Shown here: one piece after another, positions 42,901-51,469 of the stretch
How the letters are laid out: each line of letters starts with the position of its first letter
How positions within the stretch are numbered: position 1 is the first letter of the stretch
Assembly: GCF_001590685.1 (NCBI RefSeq)
Contig: NZ_CP014616.1
Span: 3,037,001-3,101,000 of the forward strand
Source of the DNA: Sporosarcina psychrophila
Lineage (GTDB): Bacteria > Bacillota > Bacilli > Bacillales_A > Planococcaceae
DNA length: 64,000 nucleotides
Direction: 5' to 3'
Made by a program: the position numbers and the translations under genes
Notes under the pieces: generated by a model
The model's input: the letters and a program-made list of their open reading frames with translations, nothing else
Told to the model about the DNA's origin: nothing
Database searches by the model: none

Positions 42901-44022
42901 CTATTCATTCGTTTTCGGATGCTGTGTAATCGCGAAACTGCCACTCTTTGTTAAAATAACTGTATCTGAATGCCTGAATCCACCAACTCCGGGTACATAG
43001 ATGCCTGGCTCTATTGTATACACCATTCCTTCTTGGAGAATGAGGTCATTGTCGAACCTCAAGTACGGCTCTTCATGTTCGGAAAGTCCGAGTCCATGTC
43101 CAATTCGGTGATTGACAAATTCACCATAACCCGCTTTTTTAAACACTTCGTAGGCAGCAATATCAACTTCCTTCGCCATAATACCAGGACGTATAAGTTC
43201 CATACCCACTCGTTGTGCCTCAGTTGCAAGCTTTAATAAATCCTTTTGCTTTTCGGTTGGCTTTCCAACGAAGAACGTTCGCTCATTCTCGGCTCGATAG
43301 CCGTTGAACCATACTTGTCGGCTGTGAACAACACCGTCACCTTCTTCAAACTTACGTGTACTCGAATATAAGTGAGGCATTTCGCTGCGTCGAATCCCAG
43401 AGCATGTCCAGTCTTCATATCCGATCAGTTCGTCAGGATACTCAATTGATGCAATCTCAAGTAAAATCCTATCACCGTACGTATCAAATTCAAGTTCACT
43501 AATGCCTACCCGTGCATGTTTCAATGATTCTGCAATCGCTAGATCTGACAAACGACCCGCTATTTTTAGCAATTCAATTTCATGCGCATCTTTAATCGTT
43601 CTCATTTCAGTAATCTTCTTGCCTACATCCACAACAGTAAAACCTAGTTGAGCTAGGTACATAAACACGCTCGAAGGAAGACTATCCAACTCAACGCCGA
43701 TGTAGCTACCAGCGGGAATTTGTTGAATAAGTTTCGTTAAATGAACCATATAGGATAATTCCTTATCCCTAAGCCCAAATTGTTCATAGTAGACATACAT
43801 TGCATCTACTTTCGCTTTCTCCGTCGCATGGACTTCTTCAAGTCCTGGTATGATTAACACTGTCTTCTCGCTGTCAATGAGTGTCACAATCGGACGAGAA
43901 TAGGAAATAGCACGGAAACCTGATAGGTAAAACTGATTATCTGGCTCCCAAATTAAACCCAAGCTAATCTGGTTATCATCCATATACTTTCTAAACTGTT
44001 CCAGTCTCTTTTGAACAATCAT
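42901..44022 (-). CDS. M24-fold hydrolase lacking most metal ligands (creatinase-like)
   Basis: The start at 44022 has AGAGGTGAT upstream; a TTG six codons earlier overlaps that site. The 373-residue protein has a creatinase N-domain (1-130) and a pita-bread C-domain. Compared with prolidases (VIDLG..SDITRT, GHGxGL, EPGxY, RIEDT) it reads VVHSRQVWFNGYRAENERTF, GHGLGLSEHEEP, TIEPGIYVPG and GFRHSDTV. The His and first Glu remain, but both Asp and the last Glu are changed (to Ser, Glu, Ser). Metal-independent M24 relatives include creatinase, so a C-N bond hydrolase on a small amine is likely. It is first gene of the operon with ProDH, with a palindromic operator upstream. Confidence 0.8.
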   Translation of the reverse strand: MIVQKRLEQFRKYMDDNQISLGLIWEPDNQFYLSGFRAISYSRPIVTLIDSEKTVLIIPGLEEVHATEKAKVDAMYVYYEQFGLRDKELSYMVHLTKLIQQIPAGSYIGVELDSLPSSVFMYLAQLGFTVVDVGKKITEMRTIKDAHEIELLKIAGRLSDLAIAESLKHARVGISELEFDTYGDRILLEIASIEYPDELIGYEDWTCSGIRRSEMPHLYSSTRKFEEGDGVVHSRQVWFNGYRAENERTFFVGKPTEKQKDLLKLATEAQRVGMELIRPGIMAKEVDIAAYEVFKKAGYGEFVNHRIGHGLGLSEHEEPYLRFDNDLILQEGMVYTIEPGIYVPGVGGFRHSDTVILTKSGSFAITQHPKTNE

Positions 44023-44070
44023 GCTTAAATCACCTCTCAAAATTTATACTAGTTACCACACCCAATTTAG

Positions 44071-44082
44071 TAATCATGATTA
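44071..44082. promoter_or_regulatory. TAATCATGATTA palindrome, putative TetR operator upstream of the M24 operon
   Basis: This perfect 12-bp palindrome about 50 bases upstream of the M24 start is identical to one between the BCCT and TetR genes at 48556-48567. Shared sites in front of two neighbouring units point to the TetR protein at 48706. Confidence 0.65.
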
Positions 44083-44259
44083 TCAAAAAGAGTGTAACAA
44101 TCCAATTATATTGAACATAGGATTACATATGAAAATTGAGCAAAGATGCCATAAAGTGGGAGTCTCCCTTTTGCGCCGGAACGGATCCGGAGGCAATCTA
44201 TATATCAACTACGTCCGTTTCTTTAAAAACAAGTCATAGGTATATAAACGTCAGCCCAC

Positions 44260-44550
44260 TAAAAACTCCTTGTGACAAACAGGCTTCCATTAATAGAAAC
44301 ACTATCTGTACAAGGAGGAAAATTAAATCAATCACGCCTCGGTGTGATTGCGTCAAGATTTTGAATTGAGCTTGTGCCTGCAGGACGCAGGTATGCAACA
44401 GGCAAGGATTGAACTGCATCCTTTCTTATTGCCGCAGGACACGGCGTTCTTAGTCTGAAATCCACAATTCAGCATGGATGCTGAATTGTAGGCTTCGTTC
44501 GCATTCATCTCGCCACTTATAGAAGTGGGAGACTTCTGTAAGTGGCGCCT
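44260..44550 (+). mobile_element. Right-end-like remnant of an IS200/IS605 (TnpB-type) element
   Basis: The stretch holds hairpins typical, to my memory, of IS605/IS1341 right ends in Bacillales. One is CAATTCAGCATGGATGCTGAATTG (two parts, 44466-44489). The other is a nested hairpin ending the remnant: CGCCACTTA..GAAGT..ACTTC..TAAGTGGCG (44511-44547). In intact elements this region forms the TnpB-associated omegaRNA. No tnpA or tnpB frame is left. The 44.1-44.26 kb sequence shows no gene. Boundaries are approximate. Confidence 0.5.
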
Positions 44551-44582
44551 CGCTTTCAGTAAAAAAGATTTGCTAAATGAAG

Positions 44583-46631
44583 TTAAACAAAATCCCTAGG
44601 CACCGCTATTTTCCATGTTTTGTTAAATACTTCAGCCTCACCTTCATGAGCAATCAGCTCATTCGTGACATAGAACTGCTCATCGTCTGCTGTCATGATA
44701 CTGGTGCTTTCTAGACTCGTTTGCCATTCACCACGTCCAACAGTTAGCGTCCAATCACATTGAACTTTGGCAGTTTGTGGATCCTCTCCTGCAATGGAAT
44801 AGACGTTGCGATTTGTGCTGCCATATTCGATTCCGTTACTAGGAAGCATTCTTGCCCCTTCATCAGAAAAGTCATCAAGCGTCCAAACGTCTGTAATTGT
44901 ATTATGGCGAATTTCCCTAGTCCGGTTTGCTTCACGTAGAATCACACGTTCCATAACAGCCGCGGTTTCTGGGTGTTCGAACGGTTGTAATTCCTGATCG
45001 ATTGCTTTAGGTTGTCTGATTGGCAACGTGAGAAGCGTTTTTTCATTTGCAAAGACAGTCAATGTCACTGGCTCTGGAGATGGCCAAGCATGTGGCCAGT
45101 ATGTTGGCGATACCGCTAATTGCCAACAATGTCCTACAGGTAAATTGTGTCCGATTGCATTCATACGTAACGTTACCGTATATTTTTTACCCGGTTCCAA
45201 GTGTTCAGGGTGTTCATGGCTATTTCGGTGTGTCAAGTTCAACACGCCCCACGTCACGCGTGTCGAAGAACCGTCTGGTGCTACGTCATTCAGACGAACT
45301 GTTAGTAATGCATTTGGCTGGTCAGATGCTACTTCAACTGTAAACTCGGCAAAACCAAGAATTTCAATCGCTTCATTTACCGGGTCAGATGTGAAGACTA
45401 CAGAAAGACCATTTTCAATTCGCTGATCTGCAGGTAGGTCTCCTGGTTGTCCAAATGGACAGAACACACCGGAATAGAGTCCATGATGCTGAACACTTGA
45501 AACAGTGATTGCTTGTTCCGCAACCGGTTTATCAGAAAGCTGTTGTTTGTTCAGATAATAGGATTTTTGTTCTTGCGCCTTGGGTGGCCACTCATTTTCA
45601 GCAACCCAATGACCTGGTCTAATCGTGTAATCCGTTTTAGGCGGTACGCTATCCTGGACCCATGCACGTAGCATCGGTTCTTCCATGATGCCTGTATCAA
45701 CGCCTTTTAACCAATGATCCCACCAGCGTATGCATTCTTGTAAAAAGCCGATTTGTGGACCAGGAACCGCGACTTCAGGATATTCATGCGCCCATGGACC
45801 GATCAACCCTTTGCGTGGGCCTTTCAATCCTTCAAGTAAACGAGGGATGGCATTGGTATAGCCATCTGCCCATCCTCCTACCGCATAGACAGGAATGTCG
45901 ATATCATCATAATTTTCACAGATGGAACCCTGCTTCCAGTACTCGTCGCGACGCTGGTGTCTCATCCATTCTTCTACGAATGGCGGTGTTTTCTCTAACC
46001 GTTCCAACCAACTATTTCTCCATGCTCCCCCTACAACTTCGGGATCTGCAGGTCGCGCATTGTAGGCAAGCATCGTAGAACTCCACCAAAGCATGTCCGA
46101 TGCAAGAAGTGCACCGCCTTTATAGTGAACATCATCAGCGTAACGATCATCTGTCGAACAAAGTGTAATGATTGTTTTCAGCGCGGGATGGCGACGTGCC
46201 GCCATCTGCAGGCCATTAAAGCCGCCCCACGATTTTCCAATCATACCCACTCCGCCTGTAAACCATGGTTGTTTCTCAATCCATGATAGTACTTCCAGTC
46301 CATCGTCCTGCTCTTGCTTTAAATATTCGTCATATAAAATCCCATCTGAATCGCCACATCCACGCATGTCCACACGAATGCTCGCATAGCCGTGACCCGC
46401 AAAGTACGGGTGACGAATCGAATCCCTTAGCGCTGTAAAATCATTTTTACGATAAGGAAGGTATTCCAAAATAGCGGGAACCGGCTGTTGTTCTGCGTCC
46501 ACAGGTAACCAGATGCGTGCAGATAGACGTGTCCCGTCTGACAACGGAATCCAGACATGTTCAATTTCCTTAACCTCTCTCGGAAATTTTGTTTTAATTG
46601 ATCGGTTCGATTCACGTACATTGAAAACCAT
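44583..46631 (-). CDS. CocE/NonD family alpha/beta hydrolase
   Basis: The 682-residue S15-type protein has an N-terminal alpha/beta-hydrolase domain (about 25-330) with RKNDFTALRDSIRHPYFAGH, RVDMRGCGDSDG and nucleophile elbow IGKSWGGFNG (Ser in GxSxGG); the catalytic His probably lies in IGPWAHEYPE. A C-terminal jelly-roll domain (about 390-570, PNALLTVRLNDVAPDGSSTR) follows. The family includes cocaine esterase, amino-acid ester hydrolases and Xaa-Pro dipeptidyl-peptidases. No signal peptide was seen. It follows the BCCT gene after 68 bases, so is likely in its operon. The actual ester or amide substrate is unknown. Confidence 0.85.
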   Translation of the reverse strand: MVFNVRESNRSIKTKFPREVKEIEHVWIPLSDGTRLSARIWLPVDAEQQPVPAILEYLPYRKNDFTALRDSIRHPYFAGHGYASIRVDMRGCGDSDGILYDEYLKQEQDDGLEVLSWIEKQPWFTGGVGMIGKSWGGFNGLQMAARRHPALKTIITLCSTDDRYADDVHYKGGALLASDMLWWSSTMLAYNARPADPEVVGGAWRNSWLERLEKTPPFVEEWMRHQRRDEYWKQGSICENYDDIDIPVYAVGGWADGYTNAIPRLLEGLKGPRKGLIGPWAHEYPEVAVPGPQIGFLQECIRWWDHWLKGVDTGIMEEPMLRAWVQDSVPPKTDYTIRPGHWVAENEWPPKAQEQKSYYLNKQQLSDKPVAEQAITVSSVQHHGLYSGVFCPFGQPGDLPADQRIENGLSVVFTSDPVNEAIEILGFAEFTVEVASDQPNALLTVRLNDVAPDGSSTRVTWGVLNLTHRNSHEHPEHLEPGKKYTVTLRMNAIGHNLPVGHCWQLAVSPTYWPHAWPSPEPVTLTVFANEKTLLTLPIRQPKAIDQELQPFEHPETAAVMERVILREANRTREIRHNTITDVWTLDDFSDEGARMLPSNGIEYGSTNRNVYSIAGEDPQTAKVQCDWTLTVGRGEWQTSLESTSIMTADDEQFYVTNELIAHEGEAEVFNKTWKIAVPRDFV

Positions 46632-46699
46632 ATAATTACCTCCAATTAATAATTTAAAAACCTAGCATGCGAATGAAGTTTTCCTTAGTTAAACTAGAT

Positions 46700-48202
46700 T
46701 TACTTATTCGGAAAATCCTGCTTTAACCATTTGAAGAACGAAACAATTAACAATAAATAAATGATTAATATCGGTACGGATACAACGACGGCAGAAGTTT
46801 GAATGACACGTAATCCTCCTACAAGTAGTAAGGTTACCGATAGGACTGCCAGTATCGCACCCCAGACCATACGATGCCATCTTGCTGGTTCTTGCCCATC
46901 CTTTATTTCCTTCGTTGCAATTGCCGCAAGAATATAGGTCGCAGAATCGAGTGAGGTCGATAGAAAGATAATCGCCAACACAACAAAGAACGGTAACACA
47001 ATGTAGCTAAGTGGCAATGACTTCAAGATTTCAACAACTGTCGCTGGACCACCGCTATCGGTTAGAATATCTTTTACCGGAAGAATGTTATCTAATTGTA
47101 AATTCATCGTGTATCCACCGAAGACCGCAAAATAAGTCCACCCTCCGATTGCCCCCCATAACAGCATATGTGTAATGAGTTGGCGAATCGTGCGTCCTTT
47201 GGAAATCCGTGCAACAAACAAGCCCATGAATGGAGCCGTGGCAGCAAACCAAGCCCAATAGAAGACTGTCCAAGCTTGTGGGAATCCACTTTTGTTAATT
47301 GGATCTGTATAAAAACTCAACATCGCAAAGTTCTGGATCATCATTCCGAAACTGTTGGTAAAATACGTCAATATGAACAAAGTCGGTCCTGCAATGAAAA
47401 CGAAAACCGCAAGAGCCAATGCAAGGAAGACGTTTATGTCGCTCAATCGCTTAATTCCTTTATGCAGTCCCATATACGCACTGGCAGAGTAGATGACTGT
47501 AATGCTGATTACTATAATTGTATCGAGCATCAGTGATTTATCTAGCCCAAAAATGCTAGCGACAACTGCCGAAACCATTGGAACACCAAGTCCAAGAGAA
47601 GTCCCAAGACCTCCGACCAAACTCCAAATAACCAGCACATCAATTAATTTTGCAATCTTGCCATCTGAATATTTGCCGAGAACCCCACTAAGTGCAGTAC
47701 TCATTTTTAACGAAGGACGTTTCTTTACAAAATACGAGTAAGCAATGACAACTGTCGGGAAAGCATAAAGTGACCATGCCGATATTCCCCAATGGAATAA
47801 GCCATACGTCAATGCCCACTCTGCTGCTTCATTACTTTCGGGCTCAATTCCGAAAGGTGGTCCCATGAAATAATAAATCGGTTCCAACATTGACCAATAC
47901 ATAATACTTGTCCCCATGCCTGCTGTGAACAACATTGTCCCCCAGCTGAATGTGGAGAATTCGGGCTTGCCTTCACCCAACTTAATTTTCCCAAAACGGC
48001 TAAAGGCTAAATAAATCAGTAATATAAATAATCCGATTGTTAAAAACTGAAATGCCCAGTCCATTTGATAGGTAATGGAAGTCATTAGCTTATCCAAATA
48101 CGGTTCCGCTGTTCCTCGGTTTAACACTAATAACACAGTTGCCGCAAAGATAACGACGATTGATGTCCAGAATACAAATGGATCAATTCTAACTTTCCCC
48201 AT
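46700..48202 (-). CDS. BCCT-family transporter (betaine/carnitine/choline type)
   Basis: The start is at 48202 (MGKVRIDPFVFWTSIVVIFA), with GGGGATTGGAAG upstream. The 500-residue permease has about 12 helices. The BCCT signature is present: WGISAWSLYAFPTVVIAYSY, GLGTSLGLGVPMVSAVVASI (glycine stretch of helix 5), FYWAWFAATAPFMGLFVARI with the Trp-rich helix 8 region, and STSLDSATYILAAIAT. BCCT carriers import quaternary-amine compounds by Na+ or H+ symport or exchange. It is a neighbour of the CocE-type hydrolase and divergent from TetR across a shared operator region. Confidence 0.92.
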   Translation of the reverse strand: MGKVRIDPFVFWTSIVVIFAATVLLVLNRGTAEPYLDKLMTSITYQMDWAFQFLTIGLFILLIYLAFSRFGKIKLGEGKPEFSTFSWGTMLFTAGMGTSIMYWSMLEPIYYFMGPPFGIEPESNEAAEWALTYGLFHWGISAWSLYAFPTVVIAYSYFVKKRPSLKMSTALSGVLGKYSDGKIAKLIDVLVIWSLVGGLGTSLGLGVPMVSAVVASIFGLDKSLMLDTIIVISITVIYSASAYMGLHKGIKRLSDINVFLALALAVFVFIAGPTLFILTYFTNSFGMMIQNFAMLSFYTDPINKSGFPQAWTVFYWAWFAATAPFMGLFVARISKGRTIRQLITHMLLWGAIGGWTYFAVFGGYTMNLQLDNILPVKDILTDSGGPATVVEILKSLPLSYIVLPFFVVLAIIFLSTSLDSATYILAAIATKEIKDGQEPARWHRMVWGAILAVLSVTLLLVGGLRVIQTSAVVVSVPILIIYLLLIVSFFKWLKQDFPNK

Positions 48203-48554
48203 ACTTCCAATCCCCTTTTTCAAATTCGTATTGTTAAAAACCATGATTTGCAGCTAATTTCTCTACGTGGTAACGTTTTCATTTAAGACACGAATAGCGA
48301 GCGTAATGGAAATAATTCACTATATTTCTCCCATCTCTCAATTCATACCTATCCGTTTAAAGACTATTTCAATCAGTGCGGTTTCCCATAACGCCATTGA
48401 TTGTTTGTTGAACCTATCCAGCATTTCCGGATAATCGGATTTCCATATTATCTCGTTTCCGCCACCAATTCCCACAGTAAGGATGAAACTGCTTTTTCAC
48501 GCGAGTAAATACAAACTTAGTATTCATGAGCATTTTAAAACCAGACTAGTTTAA

Positions 48555-48568
48555 ATAATCATGATTAT
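48555..48568. promoter_or_regulatory. ATAATCATGATTAT palindrome between BCCT and TetR genes
   Basis: This perfect 14-bp palindrome in the 500-bp divergent region has a 12-bp core identical to 44071-44082. It is well placed to control the BCCT unit and the regulator itself. The rest of 48.2-48.7 kb shows no gene. Confidence 0.65.
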
Positions 48569-48705
48569 AAATTTATACTGATTATATTAACACATTGAAA
48601 AACATAGAACAATCTAATTAACAACTATTTTTTTAGTAGATATTGTATAATGGGCATACTAATGTCAATCTAATGGTACTATGCAGAATATAGGGGTGTT
48701 CATAA

Positions 48706-49368
48706 ATGGAGAATAAGAAGATTCAAAGAAGCCGGATGTGGAAATACTTTGTTGATGCGACAGCGGAAATAATTGAAGAAGAAGGGATTGAAAATGTCAC
48801 AATCCGAAAAGTAGCCGATCGAGCGGGCTATAATAGTGCGACCATTTACAATTATTTTACGGAGATTTCACATTTAATATTTTTCGCTTCCATGAAGTTT
48901 TTGAAAACATATACAAATGACGTGCAGAACGCTATTGAAAAAGGGGAAAATCCGTTAGAAAAATACATACTCTCATGGGAATGCTTTTGTAAGCACTCCT
49001 TCCTACAGCCACAAATCTTTCATGCTGTATTTATCATGGATTTAGGTAATCCTCCTGAGAAGCTCTTGGCAGATTACTATGAAATTTATCCAACTGATCT
49101 GATCAGTTTTCCAGAAGAGCTTAAACACATTCTATTTGAACGTAACGTGTCAAAACGAGGTCGGTCCATTTTGGAAATCGCTGCAAATGAGGGCTTTATC
49201 GATAAAGTGGACATTGATAAGGTCAATGAGATGACGATTCTTATTTGGCAAGGTATGCTCACAAATCTATTAAATAACCGGACGATTCATGAAGTGGAAA
49301 AGGTTTCGGAAATCACGATGGATTATATTACGGAGATTATTCAAAATTCGAGTAAGAAAGTGTATTAA
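48706..49368 (+). CDS. TetR/AcrR family regulator of the BCCT/M24 genes (predicted)
   Basis: The 220-residue protein has an N-terminal helix-turn-helix (ATAEIIEEEGIENVTIRKVA, DRAGYNSATIYNYFTEISHL) typical of TetR, then an all-helical ligand domain. GGGGTG precedes the ATG. It is divergent from the BCCT gene. The shared palindromes suggest it represses BCCT-CocE and the M24-UPF0316-ProDH operon until the transported compound or a product is bound; this is inference. Confidence 0.85.
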   Translation: MENKKIQRSRMWKYFVDATAEIIEEEGIENVTIRKVADRAGYNSATIYNYFTEISHLIFFASMKFLKTYTNDVQNAIEKGENPLEKYILSWECFCKHSFLQPQIFHAVFIMDLGNPPEKLLADYYEIYPTDLISFPEELKHILFERNVSKRGRSILEIAANEGFIDKVDIDKVNEMTILIWQGMLTNLLNNRTIHEVEKVSEITMDYITEIIQNSSKKVY

Positions 49369-49381
49369 TCGTTTAAAGTAG

Positions 49382-49541
49382 TAAAAGAGGCATCTGTGCC
49401 AGACACAAAGACGAACAATTCTCATTTTTAAGCAATTACACTGAAAGTAAAGACTAACCGCATAGTTATTGATTTAATCTGTATTATTATAGTATTGCAT
49501 TGTTGTTACCGAATAGTTCCGCGCGCAGGGTACCTAAAATT
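49382..49541. repeat. Dispersed GGTACC element, copy 8
   Basis: AAAAGAGGCATCTGTGCCAG to CGCGCAGGGTACCTAAAATT; full length, between the TetR gene and the cold-shock gene. Confidence 0.85.
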
Positions 49542-49554
49542 AATTTAAGCAAAT

Positions 49555-49585
49555 AAAAAAAGACCCTACTTGTAGGGTCTTTTTC
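49555..49585 (-). terminator. Terminator of the cold-shock gene
   Basis: AGACCCTAC / GTAGGGTCT with a 2-nt loop, flanked by A6 and T5, ten bases past the stop; works in both directions. Confidence 0.92.
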
Positions 49586-49594
49586 TAGCTATTA

Positions 49595-49795
49595 TTAAGC
49601 TTTTTGAACGTTTGTAGCTTGTAGGCCACGTTGTCCTTGTTCAATTTCAAACGTTACACTTTGACCTTCGTCTAAAGATTTGAAACCTTCGCTTTGGATT
49701 GCTGAGAAATGTACGAATACGTCCTCTCCTGCTTCACGCTCGATGAATCCAAAACCTTTTTCTGCATTAAACCACTTAACTGTACCTTGTTCCAT
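49595..49795 (-). CDS. CspA-family cold-shock protein
   Basis: The 66-residue single cold-shock domain has RNP1 KGFGFIER and RNP2 VFVHFSAI, start [16 protein letters not shown] and end [14 protein letters not shown]. It binds single-stranded nucleic acid and acts as RNA chaperone in the cytosol. RBS is AGGAGG. Upstream of it the sequence is AT-rich, and the 5' leader would be the usual regulatory part of csp genes. Confidence 0.95.
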   Translation of the reverse strand: MEQGTVKWFNAEKGFGFIEREAGEDVFVHFSAIQSEGFKSLDEGQSVTFEIEQGQRGLQATNVQKA

Positions 49796-49953
49796 AATTG
49801 TTGCCTCCTAGTGCGGATATCCACACAATGTGTTACTACCCTTGCTCAAATACTTAGACGAAAAACAAAATCTTTTCTCAATCTGAAAACGAACAAAAAT
49901 AACTCTTTCTTAGAATAACAGATATATGTTAAAACAGCAAATGGTCCTGCTCT

Positions 49954-50030
49954 AAAAAGGGGTATCAGATACAAAGACGAACTACTTACACTTTTGAATA
50001 ATTATACAAAAAAATAAAGAACTACACACC
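49954..50030. repeat. Left half of a split GGTACC element
   Basis: AAAAAGGGGTATCAGATACA, AAGACGAACTACTTACAC and AATTATACAAAAAAATAAAG match the left half of the family. The right half is missing here and found at 51315 on the other side of the oxidoreductase gene. Confidence 0.75.
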
Positions 50031-50043
50031 ATAACGGTATCGT

Positions 50044-51282
50044 CTATGCTCTTCTTCTAAAGAAGACACTACGACCATTCCCTAGAAGATTTTGTATTAA
50101 AGATATCCAGACATTATGGTCAGGGTTTGGAGATTTAGATTTCCCCATTCTTGCTAACTGCTGTTCATACCAACCAATTTCTAACAAGGAAGCACTCTTG
50201 TCTATTCGTTTAATCCCCGTTCGGATTGGTTTTGCATGAACGGTTTCATAACTGCCATTAAAGATTCTATTTGCCAAGTCCGGCACTAAGGCAAAAGGTC
50301 TTGCAATTCCAACCATATCAATTTCTCCGTTCGCAATAGCTTCTTCCATGCCTTTTTGAGTACGAAAGCCGCCTGTGACTACTATTGGAGTAGTGATTAA
50401 TGCCTGAGCCTTTTTTGCATAGTCTATAAAATACGCTTCTCTTTTTTTTGTAGTTTCTTTTACATCTACACCCATCATTATCGGATTCTCGTAATCCCCC
50501 CCAGAAATTTCAATGAGATCAATCCCTAATTCGGACATTTTCTGAAGAACTTCCATGGACTCGTCTTCAGTGAATCCACCCTTTTGAAAATCAGCTGAGT
50601 TAAGTTTAATACCGATTGGAAATGATCTCCCGACTTGTTTCCGGATTTCTTTATACGATTCTTCCAAAAACCTCATTCGATTTGCTAAGGTTCCTCCCCA
50701 TTCATCTGTTCGCTGATTGTGGTAAGGGGATAAAAACTGGTTGAAAAGGTATCCGTGTGCTGCATGGATTTGAACACCTGTAAAGCCTGCTTTTTTCGCA
50801 ATTCTTGCCGCTTCTCCAAATCGGTTAATCAAGTCTTCAATTTCAGACACCTGAAGAGCACGTGGTTGGTTAAAGAATCGTTTTAAACCTCCTGTAAGAG
50901 GAACTGCACTTGGTGCTACAGGTTCTTTTGAAATCATTTTGGGTGATTGCTTCCCTGGATGATTAAGCTGCATCCAAAGGTGAGTCCCATTTTCAGTTCC
51001 CGCTTTCGCCCACTTCATTAACATCTTTAAATCACGTTCATCTTCCAAAGCAACGTTATTCGGCTCTCCTAAAGCATTTCGATCTATCATAACGTTACCT
51101 GTCATGACAATACCCGCACCCCCCTCAGCCCAGGTTTTATATAAAGTAACCAATGATTCACTTGGATTTTGATAAACCGTTCCCAACGCTTCACTCATGG
51201 CAGATTTAAAAATTCTATTCTTAATGATTGTTCCATTTGGAAGTGGTAGAGAAATACCCAAAACGGACTTTGATTGATTCAT
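50044..51282 (-). CDS. NADH:flavin oxidoreductase, Old Yellow Enzyme family
   Basis: The start at 51282 (MNQSKSVLGISLPLPNGTII) is favoured because AAGGAG is 11 bases upstream; an ATG three codons earlier is too close to it. The 412-residue FMN TIM-barrel has NRIFKSAMSEALG, VMTGNVMIDRNALGEP, LWMQLNHPGKQSP, the catalytic pair in GVQIHAAHGYLFNQFLSPYH, NQRTDEWGG, PIGIKLNSADFQKGGF and PIVVTGGFRTQKG with DMVGIARPFA. The Fe-S cluster domain of 2,4-dienoyl-CoA reductases is absent, so it is the single-domain OYE type. It reduces activated C=C bonds with NAD(P)H; the natural substrate is unknown. The gene sits between the halves of a repeat element. Confidence 0.88.
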   Translation of the reverse strand: MNQSKSVLGISLPLPNGTIIKNRIFKSAMSEALGTVYQNPSESLVTLYKTWAEGGAGIVMTGNVMIDRNALGEPNNVALEDERDLKMLMKWAKAGTENGTHLWMQLNHPGKQSPKMISKEPVAPSAVPLTGGLKRFFNQPRALQVSEIEDLINRFGEAARIAKKAGFTGVQIHAAHGYLFNQFLSPYHNQRTDEWGGTLANRMRFLEESYKEIRKQVGRSFPIGIKLNSADFQKGGFTEDESMEVLQKMSELGIDLIEISGGDYENPIMMGVDVKETTKKREAYFIDYAKKAQALITTPIVVTGGFRTQKGMEEAIANGEIDMVGIARPFALVPDLANRIFNGSYETVHAKPIRTGIKRIDKSASLLEIGWYEQQLARMGKSKSPNPDHNVWISLIQNLLGNGRSVFFRRRA

Positions 51283-51314
51283 TTTTAGCATGTCTCCTTA
51301 CTATTTCAGATATG

Positions 51315-51401
51315 TAGAGAACGCAAAGGTATTGATTTATTTTGTATTATTATACAATTGTATTGTATACGCTGAATAGTGTCACGCATAGTACCTAAAA
51401 T
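51315..51401. repeat. Right half of a split GGTACC element
   Basis: GAACGCAAAGGTATTGATTT, TTGTATTATTATACAATTGT and CATAGTACCTAAAATTT match the right half of the family. It complements the left half at 49954-50030. Confidence 0.75.
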
Positions 51402-51429
51402 TTAATAAGAAGCAAGAACGAACAATAAT

Positions 51430-51464
51430 AACCAGACCAATAGCATTTAAGCTTAGGTCTGGTT
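51430..51464. terminator. Terminator between the oxidoreductase and RND genes
   Basis: AACCAGACC / GGTCTGGTT with a 17-nt loop. The T-run is best on the plus strand, but the hairpin is six bases past the RND stop on the minus strand, so it most likely ends that gene. Confidence 0.75.
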
Positions 51465-51469
51465 TTTTA

